From Magnolia sinica (taxonomy: Eukaryota; Streptophyta; Magnoliopsida; Magnoliales; Magnoliaceae), in NCBI RefSeq assembly GCF_029962835.1, contig NC_080575.1, positions 40,214,336-40,278,335 of the forward strand: 64,000 bases of DNA. The letters run 5' to 3'. Each line of letters opens with the position of its first letter. Within the stretch, counting starts at the first letter, position 1. The notes under the pieces are model-generated. The model did not search any database, was not told the DNA's origin, and worked only from the letters and a program-made list of their open reading frames with translations. Positions 1 through 11,060 of the stretch are shown piece by piece. A program made the position numbers and the translations under genes.

Positions 1-9
1 TACCCTATG

Positions 10-320
10 TTTAACTAGTCCAGGCTCTGGCTCGACTAGTCCAGGATTTGTCTCGATCAGTCTTAGAAATAACTTGAAATTTCAGAATTTTTTAGTAGGG
101 TCACGACCAGTCGAGCACCTTTCTCAACCAGTGTGGGAATAGTGCTCGACTAGTCGAACAGGGCTCGACTCAAACTCCAGCAACCACTTTAAGCTCCACT
201 CGACCAGTCGAGTGCCATGCTCAACCAGTCAAGGGTCAGTTTTATCCGATCGCGCCAGAATTTTTGAAATTTGGTTGTTCTCAGGACCAGTCGAGGGAGA
301 CCTTATACCAGTCGAAGGAA
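10..320. repeat. Cluster of GACCAGTCGAG-like short repeats in the Copia LTR
   Basis: About ten variants of an imperfect palindrome close to CTCGACCAGTCGAG occur at irregular spacing, for example near 47, 107, 147, 199, 220, 283 and 306. They sit just upstream of the TATA box at 333, the position where LTR enhancer repeats are usually found. A regulatory role is inferred. Confidence 0.6.
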
Positions 321-332
321 CTGTTTTTCTGC

Positions 333-342
333 CTATAAATAG
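333..342 (+). promoter_or_regulatory. TATA box of the Copia-type LTR
   Basis: The sequence CTATAAATAG matches a strong plant TATA box and lies inside the LTR downstream of the repeated palindromes. Transcription would be expected to start roughly 30 bases downstream. This is inference from the motif alone. Confidence 0.5.
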
Positions 343-1287
343 AGGTCTTTTCTCAAAGTTTTTCATTCATTCCAAGCTAAATCAAGTCACCATTCTGAGA
401 GTTAAGTCCCCATGATTGTGAAGCTATTATATGGTAATATAAGATTCTTTTATAGCGTTTTTTATTTATAATTTCTTGATCTCTTACTACTTCAATCTGA
501 TTTTATAAAAGAAAATTCTAATCTATCCTTTTTGAGATCTAAGAAATTGAATCAAAGTAGCCCAAGGTTAAATTAATTTAAATTTCATTTAGACCTAGAA
601 CCCTTTCATTTATGTGATTGAACAATGAACATCTTCGTCTTTAAAGAAGTGATTCTACCGAGCTACATCAAAGAAGAATTTTCAGATAAGTATTTTATAT
701 TTTTTGTATTTGGTTTGTGATATTAGCCAAAAAATCTCTATTTTTGGTTTTGGCTGAGATCAGCCAGAAAATCTCAGCGCAGGGTTTTTGATTGTGTTAG
801 CCCAATTAAAAAAAACACAACTGTAAAGGTTTTAAGGTGAACCTTGGAAAACCTTCTTTCTTAGTGAAAGCCAATAACACATGGGTTGTGATTATTAAGA
901 GTGGAGTAGGTGTAGTTGTTTGCAAACAATTGGTGTACACACCGAACCACTTTGTGGTGGATGTTGTATGTGATGTATATGTGTTAAATGCTTGTATCTC
1001 TTTCATGTACATGTGGTGAATGTTGTAATAGTTAGACTTCTTTCTATTGCTTCTTGCTTTGGTTTGAGTTTTTAATCCTTACTGAGTTCATGAAATCCAA
1101 TTGTCCTACCATAAACCTTAGTTTTTGGTGTAAGGTTATCCTTTGAACAATATTTGTATCAACCTCTCAATACTATTACAATTGAGATTGTTATTTATTT
1201 CATTTATCTGTTTTGATATTCCGCATTTTATTTTTATTTGGCATAGTCCTATTCACCCCCCCTAGGACTCAGATCTTGCCCTTTTCA

Positions 1288-1803
1288 GTGTAGCAGACAT
1301 CAAGATTATCGATATCATCAGGCAGAAGATGCGCACAGTTCAAAGCCGGCAGAAGAGTTTTGCTGATCGTTAGTGTCGTTCCTTAGAAGTAGAGTGTATC
1401 TCAAGGACTCGCCCATGAAGGGCGTAGTTCGATTTGGAGTGAAGTGCAAGCTTGCTCTAAAATTTATTGGACCTTTCAATATTACTGGGCGCATTGGCGC
1501 CATGGCCTATAGGCTTGCCTTACCTTCGGAGTTGTCTGGCATCTACAACATTTTTCATGTTTCGATGCTACGGAAGTGTGGGTCAGGCACCATTCCCGTG
1601 ATTGATTGGCAACCTCTTGAGGTCCATGAGGATGCGTCCTACATTGAGCAGCCAGTTCATATCCTTGATCGGAAGGAGTGGGCCCTCCCGACCAAGGTCA
1701 TTCCTTTGGTGAAGGTGCAGTGGGGTCATCATTCTATTGAGGAGGCATCTTAGGAATGCGAGGCTAAGATTAGAGAGCATTTTACCCATTTTTATAGATT
1801 GAT
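1288..1803 (+). pseudogene. Tekay-like Gypsy integrase C-terminus and chromodomain, truncated
   Basis: The translation shows the end of a chromovirus polyprotein. It has the integrase C-terminal region (VYLKDSPMKGVVRFGVK), the segment around FHVMSLRK-like FHVSMLRKCGS, and then a chromodomain-like tail beginning VIDWQPLEV, with EQPVHILDRKE and TKVIPLVKVQWG. The same stretch recurs in the large element at 44610-45130. The reading frame has a TAG at 1751-1753 where relatives have Trp. Everything upstream of the integrase tail is missing because the Copia-type LTR interrupts it. In Tekay/Del elements this chromodomain is thought to guide integration into heterochromatin. This copy is dead. Confidence 0.85.
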
Positions 1804-1917
1804 TATGCTTGTATTATGCCTTATATTGCATTGATTGTTATATATATGATATGATGATGCTTTCTCTTCCCTTGCTTTGTTCTACATAATAGTAAATTTC
1901 GAGGACAAAATTTTTAT

Positions 1918-1931
1918 TTGGAGGGGAGAGC
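1918..1931 (+). other. Polypurine tract of the left Gypsy element
   Basis: The purine run TTGGAGGGGAGAGC directly precedes the 3' LTR and follows the stretch GACAAAATTTTTATTTG. The same arrangement occurs before the other Gypsy 3' LTRs here (45249-45261 on plus, 26407-26420 on minus). It would prime plus-strand DNA synthesis. Confidence 0.7.
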
Positions 1932-1932
1932 T

Positions 1933-4900
1933 TTCAAGCCCTTGTCTTAGTGACCATTCCTTTCTGTTGGATCCCGCGGTCATCCTAGTCAATTTTCGTC
2001 AACCCACAACCCGTAGATTACATTTGTGCGTGACCCTAAGTCACATCCTGTAAACCCGAGTTGACTCAGCCCGATACCTATGCCATTGCGACTATGCCGT
2101 CGTTGCGGTTCTAACGCTGCGTCTCATGCACCAATGTGATGCTTAGATTGTGAGATCCGGCCCCTGCATTATCCCAGCCGTTGATCGCATGTTCCGGGAC
2201 TCGAGGTGTCCAAGTAGATTTTCTAGCAAGCAATCATGATGCCTAGGATAGGATGACATCATCTAAGCTCTAACTACCCTAGCCCCTTGCCCATGATTAC
2301 CTTTCTCTTCCCCATGAGTCACACCTCTTACAAAACTAATTATTATCTTACAACCACTCATTGCCTAGGAAGATACACCACTCTCTTTCCTTCATCTCTC
2401 TCTTTCCCTCTTTCATTCTCATTGTTCCTCCATCGTTTGCAAGAGAGAGACCCATCTCCAAAAAAATTCCAGCCCTCTTCTAAGCTTATCCCCCTCAATC
2501 TAACCATCTAAAATCAATCCCAACCATTGAATCTCATCCCTTAGAGCTCTAGAACATAGTGGTGGAAGAAGGAGATCAAGATCCAAGGTGGGTGCTCTCT
2601 AGAGCTAGATTTCATCCTCTCCCTTAGATTTCTTTCTTTCATTTGCACGGGGACTTGAAGGGCCCACCAATCCATGGTGGAGATCCTCCATGATCCCCTA
2701 GATGTGGCCTTTGGCCCATCTTCTTACATGCATGAGCCATGGTGGGTCCATTCTCCATGGACCCCACCATGATGATTTCATTTCAATCCATGCCTTTAAA
2801 GGTCATCTAGAACCCTGATTTGCATGGCCGGGATGGTATCCCCACCCCAGATTTTTTATTTTGTAATGTTGGGCCCATGCATGCATGAGATCCATGTATT
2901 GATGCATGTATTAGGGGGGCCCATAGTGGCGGGGACCCTTCATCTCACCGTTCTCTCTCTTTCTCTCTCTCTCTCCATTTCTTTTTTGATGATGATGATG
3001 ATATATATGTGTGGCCCACCTGATGTGATAAAAAATCCAGACTATCCAGATTTTTCCTGGATGTCTAGTTGGTGGAGCCCACCTTGCTATCCATTGCGGG
3101 AAGTCTGGATGAAGGAAAACACACATATCAGTTTGATCCAAACCAAGTGGACCACAGGTTCGTGAACCCACCATGATGTGCATGTGGTGTACCCACACCG
3201 TCTAGTAGGGACGGTGGGTCCCACGCAGCTATGTAGCTGCTGGATTAACGTCAGCAAGTTCTGGGTCTGATCATGAGGTAGGTGTTATATCCTAAATGTC
3301 TGTCCACTTGCTGGACGGTGGGACCTAACTGCACGTGTGGCGTCCCCACTGTCCAGCTGGGATGTGGACCCTGCCTATGATATATGTGCCTTATATCCTC
3401 ACCATCCAGTTGTTGAATGGTGGGAACCCACCTTATGTATGTGTTACTCCACGCCGTTCATCTTCTCTGGACGTGAGATCCATGGCCCACCTTGACATAT
3501 GTGTTTTATATCCAGTCATCCGTCCATTTGCTAGATGGGTGGGGCCCACCTTGTGATGTGTTGTATATTCACACCATCCATCCATGTGGCCCCCACATGA
3601 TGTACTTGTTTAATTCAAGTTGTCCATCTAGTGGGGCACATTTGGAATGACCAGGGCCCACCCCATTGTGATGTGTTTATGGCCCATTTGGTGAGGCCCA
3701 TTGTGATGTATTTGTGGCCCATTTTGTGAGGCCCATTGTGATGTGTTTGTGGCCCATTTGGTGAGGCCCATTGTTATGTAATTGTGGCCCATTTGATGAG
3801 GCCCATTGTGATGTATTTGTGGCCCATTTGGTGAGGCCCATTGTGATGTATTTGTGGCCTTTGATGAGGCCCGATGTGATGTATGAGATGCCCATATGAT
3901 AAGACTTGATGTGATGTATATGAGGCCCATATGATGAGGCTCGATGTGAGGTATATATGGCCCATATGATGAGGCCCATTATGATGTATGAGAGGCCCAT
4001 TTGGTGAGGCCCAATGTGATGTATGTGAGGCCTTTGTACGAGGCCCAATGGGGTGTGTATTAGGCCCTTATGTGAGGCCATGGGCCCACTATATGTTTGG
4101 CTCTATGTGGGCCACTCCTTGGGAGCAATGCTGGTTAAATGTCTACATTAATGGGCAATGATGGTTAAAAGTCCACATCGTGACCTTCCTATAAACCTTT
4201 ATTAGGCCCATTCTCATCCTTCTCTAAGTGGGTTAACCCAAATCATTGGGCCTTATTGATATGTTCATGATCCATTTATTCATATTGGGCTAACCCAAGA
4301 TGTTGGGGCCCTATTGGTTGCCAGTAGGATTGTTTTGATCTTAGAGTCCATCTAAGACTTATTTGGGCCCCCTCAAGCATCTAGCAGGCTATATAATACT
4401 ATGGTGAAGAAAACCCATTTCGGATCCTTAGGATTATAGGTAGGCCACCTATGCCCAACCTTGATATGAGGAAAGTTCATCAGCACCGTAGATGGAGGGA
4501 TCCATGCTAACGAATTTGGAATATCCACAGTTGAGGGCTGATCTTTATGCTATGATTTAGATCAGCTATCCACCTATGGACCCCGCCTTGTATATAGGCC
4601 GGTTATCGATACCGGTTATGAGTATGTGATAGCATAACATCATGATACATGCCCATACGCATTATCTGCATACTTGTTGTGAGATGTAGTTGACCATTGC
4701 ATATGTCATTGGGCAAGTTGTTTATGGGACTCACTGATAGGTAGAGTTGTCCCTCCCACATGAGTGAACGGTATGCGTAGGATTGATGCATGATTGGATT
4801 GTGTGACTCATGCATCTTACATTATGTGATTATGATTATTATACGCTCTAGCGACATCAGGCTGTAACCTCCGCAGATATAGCGTGGATGGCAGGATTGG

Positions 4901-5903
4901 ATATCGAAAATTCTTCTTAAGCACGGGGGCGCAAAGGATGTCCCAAGGTGAAAGTTTCCAAACCCTTATGGTACCATGGAAGATGCTCTAATGCCTAGAC
5001 CGAGTGGATGTATGAGCACATGAGGGCCTAATACCAGGAGGCCTTGTCTCCTACTGTGTTGTGGTCGGTTGAAAAGTAGTGTGGCCTTAACTACCCGAGG
5101 GTAGGGGCAATTGCTAGGCTGAGTATGACCAGCTCATAAATGGGTCTGTTATCGACGTGCCGGATAAATATTAGCAGACTATTACCAGGTGAATAGTGAG
5201 GTCTCTTCCGCTTACATGGTTATTTGTCCAGCGTGGGGCGGCAATCTGGTGTATAGTGTATTAGACCCCAATGATATCCTAGAGTTGAGCTGTATTGATA
5301 TGTGGATTCAGATGAGGATTGGTATGTTTGAGTTGCATTTTGCATCACATGGCCTTGGTGTGGCTGATAGCATTCATGTCTTGCATCCCATGACCTTGGT
5401 ATAGCTGATAGCATTCATGCCTTACATCGCATAGCCTTGGTATGGCTGATAGTATTGATGGACTTATTAGCATATTTTTGCCTTACTCTGATATTGCATA
5501 CTTATATTGTTACCTCGTACACACACTTTCACCACCCTCTAAGTTTTTTATAAGCTTATGCATGATTAATGCGTGCAGGTGATGCTAGGACGTAGTTGAG
5601 TAGGAGCAGGAGTGTGTAGCTGAGCTTTCAGAGCCTTTTGTTACCTATTGTATTTCCCTTATGCAAATTATACTTCAAAGTTTTTTATTATAGTGGATTT
5701 TGTGATGGTGTTCTAGTTATTTGTTCATTGGTTATGCTTGTTATGCATCAAATTCATGTTGAAAATCCTCCTTGTAGGATCCCAGGATCGGAACCTGGTA
5801 TATGGGTGCTAGGAGTCGAGAATGGGGTACTACGGAGGCTGTCGGCACTGGATTTGGCGATCGGAATTTTTGTAAGCCCAGTTTCTGAGTTTGGGGCATG
5901 ACA
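1933..5903 (+). mobile_element. 3' LTR of the left Tekay-like Gypsy element (about 4.0 kb)
   Basis: The LTR begins just after the polypurine tract and ends GGGGCATGACA at 5903. It shares, in the same order, many segments with the LTRs at 8854-12697 and 45262-52417. These include the opening CCTAAGTCAC-type block, a CT microsatellite near 2950, arrays of GGCCCATT units, the TATGCATGCC/ATACGCATTATCTG block and the end block around GGATCGGAACCTGGT. The first two bases appear mutated from TG. It carries no gene; open frames inside it are repeat-driven. It lies directly against minus-strand gag sequence at 5904, so this element inserted into an older Gypsy gag. Confidence 0.8.
3646..4085 (+). repeat. 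35-bp tandem repeat array in LTR
   Basis: Units starting GGCCCATTTGGTGAGG and ending ATGTATTTGT repeat with an exact 35-base period at 3681, 3716, 3751, 3786, 3821 and 3856. They then become degenerate to about 4085. The long open frames on the minus strand here are a by-product of the repetition. Confidence 0.85.
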
Positions 5904-6955
5904 ACACTGATGGGTAAAGTGACCAAACTCCTAATATCTAAAACACCTAGTTGCATTACTTCTGCACGAGTTAGACCCGACAATTCTTTTACCCTCATCA
6001 TCCTTGGGCTTATACTAAGAACTACTAGAAGGTTTGTTTTGATATCTAGTGCTGGGCTTAACCGCAGAAGGGTTGGACTTAGTGCTAAAATCGTGAAACT
6101 CAAACCGTCTTCCAACAAATGCTTTAAGGTATAGCTCAACCTCCAACACTACTGATACATCTATTCAAGAGTGTCTATGTCCTTGGCGAGCAACTCTCTC
6201 CTAATGTCAGAACGGAGGCCCGTCTTAAATCAAGCAAGAGTGAGTACGGGATCCTCATCAACTTCACATCGGGTCAAGTACTCTTCGAACTTCTCAATGT
6301 ATTCCGTCACACTCATGGAACCTTGTCGAAGAGACTGTCATTCCTCAACCAACCTCAAGTGATAAGAGAAAGGGAGGTACTTTTCCTTAAGAGTTTCTTT
6401 CATTTCTCCCCAATAGACTATTGGGGGCTCCCTCGACCTTTCTTTCTTTCACTCAACAGTACCCCAAAACCTCTTTGCTTAGCCCACAAGCTTCATCTTG
6501 GCGAATCGGACTCGAAGAGCATTCGACATATCATACCACTCAAAATGGTGGTCTATATCCACCAAACAATCTAGAAAAGTTTTAGGGTCCAAGTGGCCAT
6601 CAAATGTAGGGGCATCTACTCTAAATCCCTTAAGGAGTTACGCATCTGGGTCATAATGATCCTGATGTCCCTCGTAGGGTGGGCGTACAAGTGCATGCCC
6701 ATGACCCTTTCTTTAGCCACCTCCATTCATTTGTCTATCCTCTTAACCATCTATTTGCAATTAGGCATCTTCCTTAATGGTGATCTCTAGTTAGGTAATA
6801 CGCACATTAAGCTGATCTAAGTGTTGGTCAATAAATTGTTCCAAGTGCCTACCCAAAGACTCAAACTGTCGGGTTAGGTCATTCACGAATTCTTACAATT
6901 GCTCCATGTTTAGGGTAGGGTGCAGACCAAAACCACGGCCAGTACGTGTGGGCAT
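5904..6955 (-). pseudogene. Gag of an older minus-strand Ty3/Gypsy element, degraded
   Basis: Reading the minus strand from an ATG at 6955-6953, the translation gives a plant Gypsy capsid domain in pieces. Recognisable parts are the segment with DPKTFLDCLVDIDHHFEWYD, then the region around MSNALRVRFAKMKLVG, PIVYWGEMKETLKEKYLPLS, and SVTEYIEKFEEYLTRCEVDE followed by DPVLTLARFKTGLRSDIRRE. Several stops and frame changes interrupt it. Its 3' part is missing because the left Tekay-like element inserted at 5903/5904. Its own primer site and LTR follow at higher coordinates (7261 onward), which fits the minus orientation. Gag would form the capsid of the retrotransposon particle; this copy cannot. 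Confidence 0.8.
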
Positions 6956-7260
6956 ACAACCACTCACTCAAAGATCCTCTAATGCAACTATATGCATCTA
7001 AATGAGACTAAATGATCCTATAGGACTCTAAATGAGGGAAACTATACAATGCTACTAAAATTTCAGCAATATAACTGTCCAAATAGTTTGTTAAGAAAAA
7101 ATTTAGCCATGAAAATTGGGGATTTTCTGACAAAAGAAAATTCAGCAGTCCATGTTGTGAATGATGGGTCCTAAATAGCCTTATATGATAAGACTTGATG
7201 CAAACTAGATGTGAATAGACTAAAACCTAAACATGTAATGCATTCCCCAATGAAAAACCT
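6956..7260 (-). other. 5' leader of the minus-strand Gypsy element
   Basis: This stretch of about 300 bases between the gag start and the primer site has no gene. It is the expected untranslated leader, A/T-rich and without repeats that I can see. Confidence 0.5.
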
Positions 7261-7275
7261 AAGCTCTAATACCAA
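7261..7275 (-). other. Primer-binding site of the minus-strand Gypsy element
   Basis: On the minus strand it reads TTGGTATTAGAGCTT, one transition away from the standard initiator-Met tRNA primer site TGGTATCAGAGC. It lies between the gag leader and the LTR end near 7281. Confidence 0.7.
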
Positions 7276-7280
7276 ATTTG

Positions 7281-8853
7281 ATGCAAGACATGAAAATTAA
7301 ATATGATATGTAAGATTTCAGGCTTTAGATCATACTAATTTAGAAATAATCACAAAAATTCTACATCCTACATAAGATCAAGCATTCAACAAGGAGAATC
7401 TATGAGGGTCCAAGCCTACACATGTTAGGGCTAGATCAATTAAAAAATATAGACCAAACAATGCTCAAGGGAGAGTAGATTCATCCACTCTTACAAAGGA
7501 TTATTCCCCAATCCAAGGGATTTATCATGTTTCAATTTGGGAAAGCCTAAGGTTTGTAAAAGTGGAATAGAAATTAGAATTTAGGATTATCTAGGGTTAG
7601 GATTAAGGATTTAAGGTGAGAGGGGAGAGGATTAGAGGAGAGAGAAGAACCTGCACATTATCCACACATGTGGACAACAATCTGGCCCAGGCACACGTAT
7701 GTGGGTACCTGCACATATATGTATAGGGCCCACGAATCTAGGATTAGCCAGCTAAGGTGTGGTCATCCAGGGATGGGCCACCCACACACCAAATTTTAGG
7801 CTGATCGGTTGTCTGGTCTATGCACAGTGCTCCGCCAAAGTTTCAACCCTTCTGAAGGGCCTGATTCTGCAAATCTGTTGTAGAGGAAGGATTGGCTGCA
7901 AAAGGGGGTTGATTTGAAGATTGAATGGTTGTGGAAGATGAAGAATACTGAGGGTAGGAGGTGGGGGCAATTTGGGATGGGTGTGGCTTCGCACCACGGT
8001 AGTTACCCTTCGAAGAAGGGAGGGTTTCACACCCAATTAGATTTCCTCAACTCAGAGAATTAGAGAAGTAGGAAAACATAGAATTTTATTCATAATCTTA
8101 GATGAGAAAAAACCTACATAGGGTTGCCTATTTATAAGAAAACCCTAAATTCCAAAAGTCGCACCATGTGCGCACACTATTACTTAGAGACAAAGTAACA
8201 AAAATAACAACTAATCATTGCAATCAAAACCACTCATGATATTCCTGATAACGATAATAACCAAAATTCAAAGTCCTAGATTATCTAGGGTAGTGGGCCA
8301 CGATCATGAGATCTAATAGTGGGATCCACATGATGATTGTGTCCACTCTAATGAACTATAGCACAACCCCCTAATTAAGAAGCCCTCCATAGATGTCATC
8401 ATTGATCCAGATCGATGGTGGGGCCTTCCTCCTCCTTGCATACGTGCATAGGGGGCATACGTGTGCGCGTGATGTCCCCATCAACCTTTATCATATTAAT
8501 GATCCAAAATAGACAAGTTATGGTATGTCTAGCTTTCACCCACTACATAGAATATATCAATTTCATCCATTATAGGTTAAATATAACATCGTGTTTCTTC
8601 CATTGTGGTCATAAGGAACCATTTACTTTCATCTACCCTAGCTAATAAATAATCAATTGGATTATCAAAGCATGCCATGAAGGAAAATTTCAATTAGTTA
8701 TCTAAACTGCGAAATATCTTATAAGACCACTTAATGGTGTCATCTTAGACACGTCTCAGAACCATCAATTTGTAAGGAGAAATACATATACCATCACAAT
8801 TGGCCACATTAAATAGAAAGTATGAAGCACATCTACTTGCTTTAGAAGATACA
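7281..8853 (-). mobile_element. LTR of the minus-strand Gypsy element, outer end not resolved
   Basis: Non-coding sequence follows the primer site. A minus-strand TATA box (CTTATAAATAGG) at 8127-8138 supports an LTR promoter. The outer boundary is uncertain. The large element at 8854-52417 is inserted here or just beyond, and the same LTR may continue at 52418. Open frames such as 8036-7818 are not convincing genes. Confidence 0.5.
8127..8138 (-). promoter_or_regulatory. TATA box in the minus-strand Gypsy LTR
   Basis: The minus-strand reading CTTATAAATAGG is a good TATA match at a plausible position in the LTR. Confidence 0.45.
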
Positions 8854-9945
8854 TGTAAGGCCCGTATCATAGTCCGTACCATTCCGTAGGCTTCCGCGGT
8901 CCTTCTAGTCGAATTTCGGCATCCCTCGACCCGTATCCGACGTTTGCATGTGATCCTAAGCTAAATCCTGCATATCCGAGTTGACTCGACTCGAAACTTA
9001 TACTCTAGCGACCACACCGTCACTGCGGTTCCAACACCGTGACTCGCGCACCAATCCGATACCCAAGCCAGGAGATGTGGGCCCACGTTCATTCCAAAGA
9101 AATGCCGCGCGTTACAAATTTTAAGAGAATCTTTACAGCATGTCACATCGAATCAAGTCAAGTACACCACCCATACCCATGCCACCTCACCCTATCCCAA
9201 GTACAAATGCCCATTCCCTCTTTTCCACAAGTCAACTCTCTCTCTCCCTACCCATCCCTCTTTTACCAAAAATTCAATCAAACCCATGCTTTCCCATTCC
9301 CATTGCTTACAACACCCATCCCATATCATCTCATCACTTCTCTCTCTCTCATTTCTCAAACCTCCCAAGCAACAAAAAATTCCAATGTCCAAGCTCTCCC
9401 TCCCAAAACAAGTGTGGCCCACTTTTCCACTCTCTCATCTCCCATCTCAACCTTCCAATCTCCATCAACCTCCATCAAAATTAAAGGCAAGGAGTATAGG
9501 AGTCCAATGAGGTAAAGAATGAGGCCGATAGGTGGGTGATTCATCATCATTTTAATTTTAGGGCCCACTTGTTATGGGACCCACATTGATGTATGCAATG
9601 TATAGAGGGGCCCATAGTGGCGGGGTCCCTCTATCTCACCGTTTCTCTCTCTTTCTCTCTCTCTCTTGTATGGATGGTGTGTGTGTGTGGCCCATCATGA
9701 GTTAGCATTTCATCCACGTCGTCCACTAAGTGGGCTCACATGGCAGTCCGTTTGGACGGACCCAAATGAAGGGAAACACAATTATCAACTTGATCTAAGA
9801 GTATGGCCCACCTGACGTGGGGCCATCGTGTTATGTAGGGCCATCCAAACCGTCCATTCATGTGGGGCTACCAAGAAGGAGGTAGCCCTTTCATCTTGGC
9901 CATCCAGCGTCCCTGGACGCTGGATGCTGCCTGTTGCAATATCCC

Positions 9946-10177
9946 ACACACACACACACACATATATATATAATAACATATTGTATATATAATATTACAT
10001 AATATAATATATTATAGTATATAAATAAAATATTATGGTGGGCCACTCCAATGTGGCACCCACCTTTAAAGTATAGATCATCACCGTCTAGATGGGTTTG
10101 GATAGTGGAATCTGGGCTGCCTTATATATATTATTTATATATATCTTATATATTAATATTATATATATATTATATGT

Positions 10178-10214
<37 letters not shown>

Positions 10215-10347
10215 TCATTATAGCATTTTGGTGGGACACTCCCTCGTGGGACCCACCTCTAACTATGTATATCAACACCATCCATATGGATTTGGATGGT
10301 GCATCTGGTGGCAACCCACCCTTATATTCAGTACACATGTATCTTTA

Positions 10348-10378
<31 letters not shown>

Positions 10379-10410
10379 TCATATATAAATAATATATATA
10401 TATCTGTGGG
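9946..10410. repeat. CA and TA dinucleotide runs in LTR
   Basis: A CA run near 9946-9962 leads into TATA-rich sequence. Pure TA tracts occur near 10180-10206 and 10342-10370. Matching but length-variable tracts occur in the sister LTR at 46400-47000. Confidence 0.8.
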
Positions 10411-10916
10411 CCCCACATGGGACCAACCTTAGTTGCTGGCTGGCAGCCAACGTACCTATAGCAGCTATATAGCAACTGTGTTTCTACCAGCTGCTACCCG
10501 TACCATGAGGTGAAATCCTCACCATCCAGAGGTTGGACGGTGGGACCTACTTCTGGTATTTGTGTTACATCTAAACCATCCATTCATATGGCAAGCTCGT
10601 CTCAGGCTTGAGACTAAAAATAAGACAGATCCTATTATCAGGTGGACCACATTACAGAAAACTGTGGGTTTGAACGTCCACCATTAAAACCCTTAGGTTA
10701 CAAAATTTGGAGCATTATGATCATTATTTTTACTCTAAATCCAGGTCCTTGTGACCTTATGAATAGACTAGATGGGAAATAAACCCTATGGTAGAGCCCA
10801 CTAGAATTTAAGTGTGGAAATCATTATTTTCCACTGTTAGATGTGGTATGGTCCAGTTGATCTTTGATCGAAAATAAAAAATAAAAAATAGATGAATTAT
10901 GTTGTGATCGGCCGAT

Positions 10917-11060
10917 TTGACTCAGCCCATTTGACTTGGCCCATTTGACTCAGCCCATTTGAATCGTCCCTTTTGAATTGGCCCATTTGACTCAGCCCAT
11001 CGATTCGGCCCATTTGACTCGGCCCATTGATTCGGCCCATTTGATACGGCCCGATATGAT
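10917..11060 (+). repeat. 14-bp GCCCATTTGACTCG-type array
   Basis: Short units close to GCCCATTTGACTCG repeat about every 14 bases (for example 10925, 10939, 10953) with drift. The sister LTR has the same array at 47525-47690. Confidence 0.75.

Larger units (their letters stand above)
1..1287 (+). mobile_element. Copia-type LTR, 5' end outside the window
   Basis: This non-coding block stops abruptly where recognisable Gypsy pol sequence begins. Its right end has the look of plant SIRE/Tork-type Copia LTR ends: a stretch reading CCTATTCACCCCCCCTAGG near 1248 and a final CA at 1287. A TATA box lies at 333-342 and repeated short motifs lie upstream of it, as in a U3 promoter region. The next bases are GTGTA, a candidate half of a 5-bp target duplication; the other half would lie left of the window. 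It may be a solo LTR or the 3' LTR of an element cut off by the window. No coding sequence was seen. The family name is inferred from end structure only. Confidence 0.6.

Noticed and set aside
3628..4081. Long minus-strand open frames with repeated MGLIYITSSLII-type peptides
   Set aside because: They follow exactly the 35-bp tandem repeat in an LTR and have no protein-family resemblance.
3646..4085. Regularly spaced repeats that could suggest a CRISPR array
   Set aside because: The 35-bp units are contiguous without unique spacers, and the context is a plant retrotransposon LTR.
9039..9515. 158-codon plus-strand open frame
   Set aside because: Ser/Pro/Leu-rich translation of pyrimidine-rich LTR sequence. 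The sister LTR at 45546-45954 shows the same frame shifted and altered, not conserved as protein.
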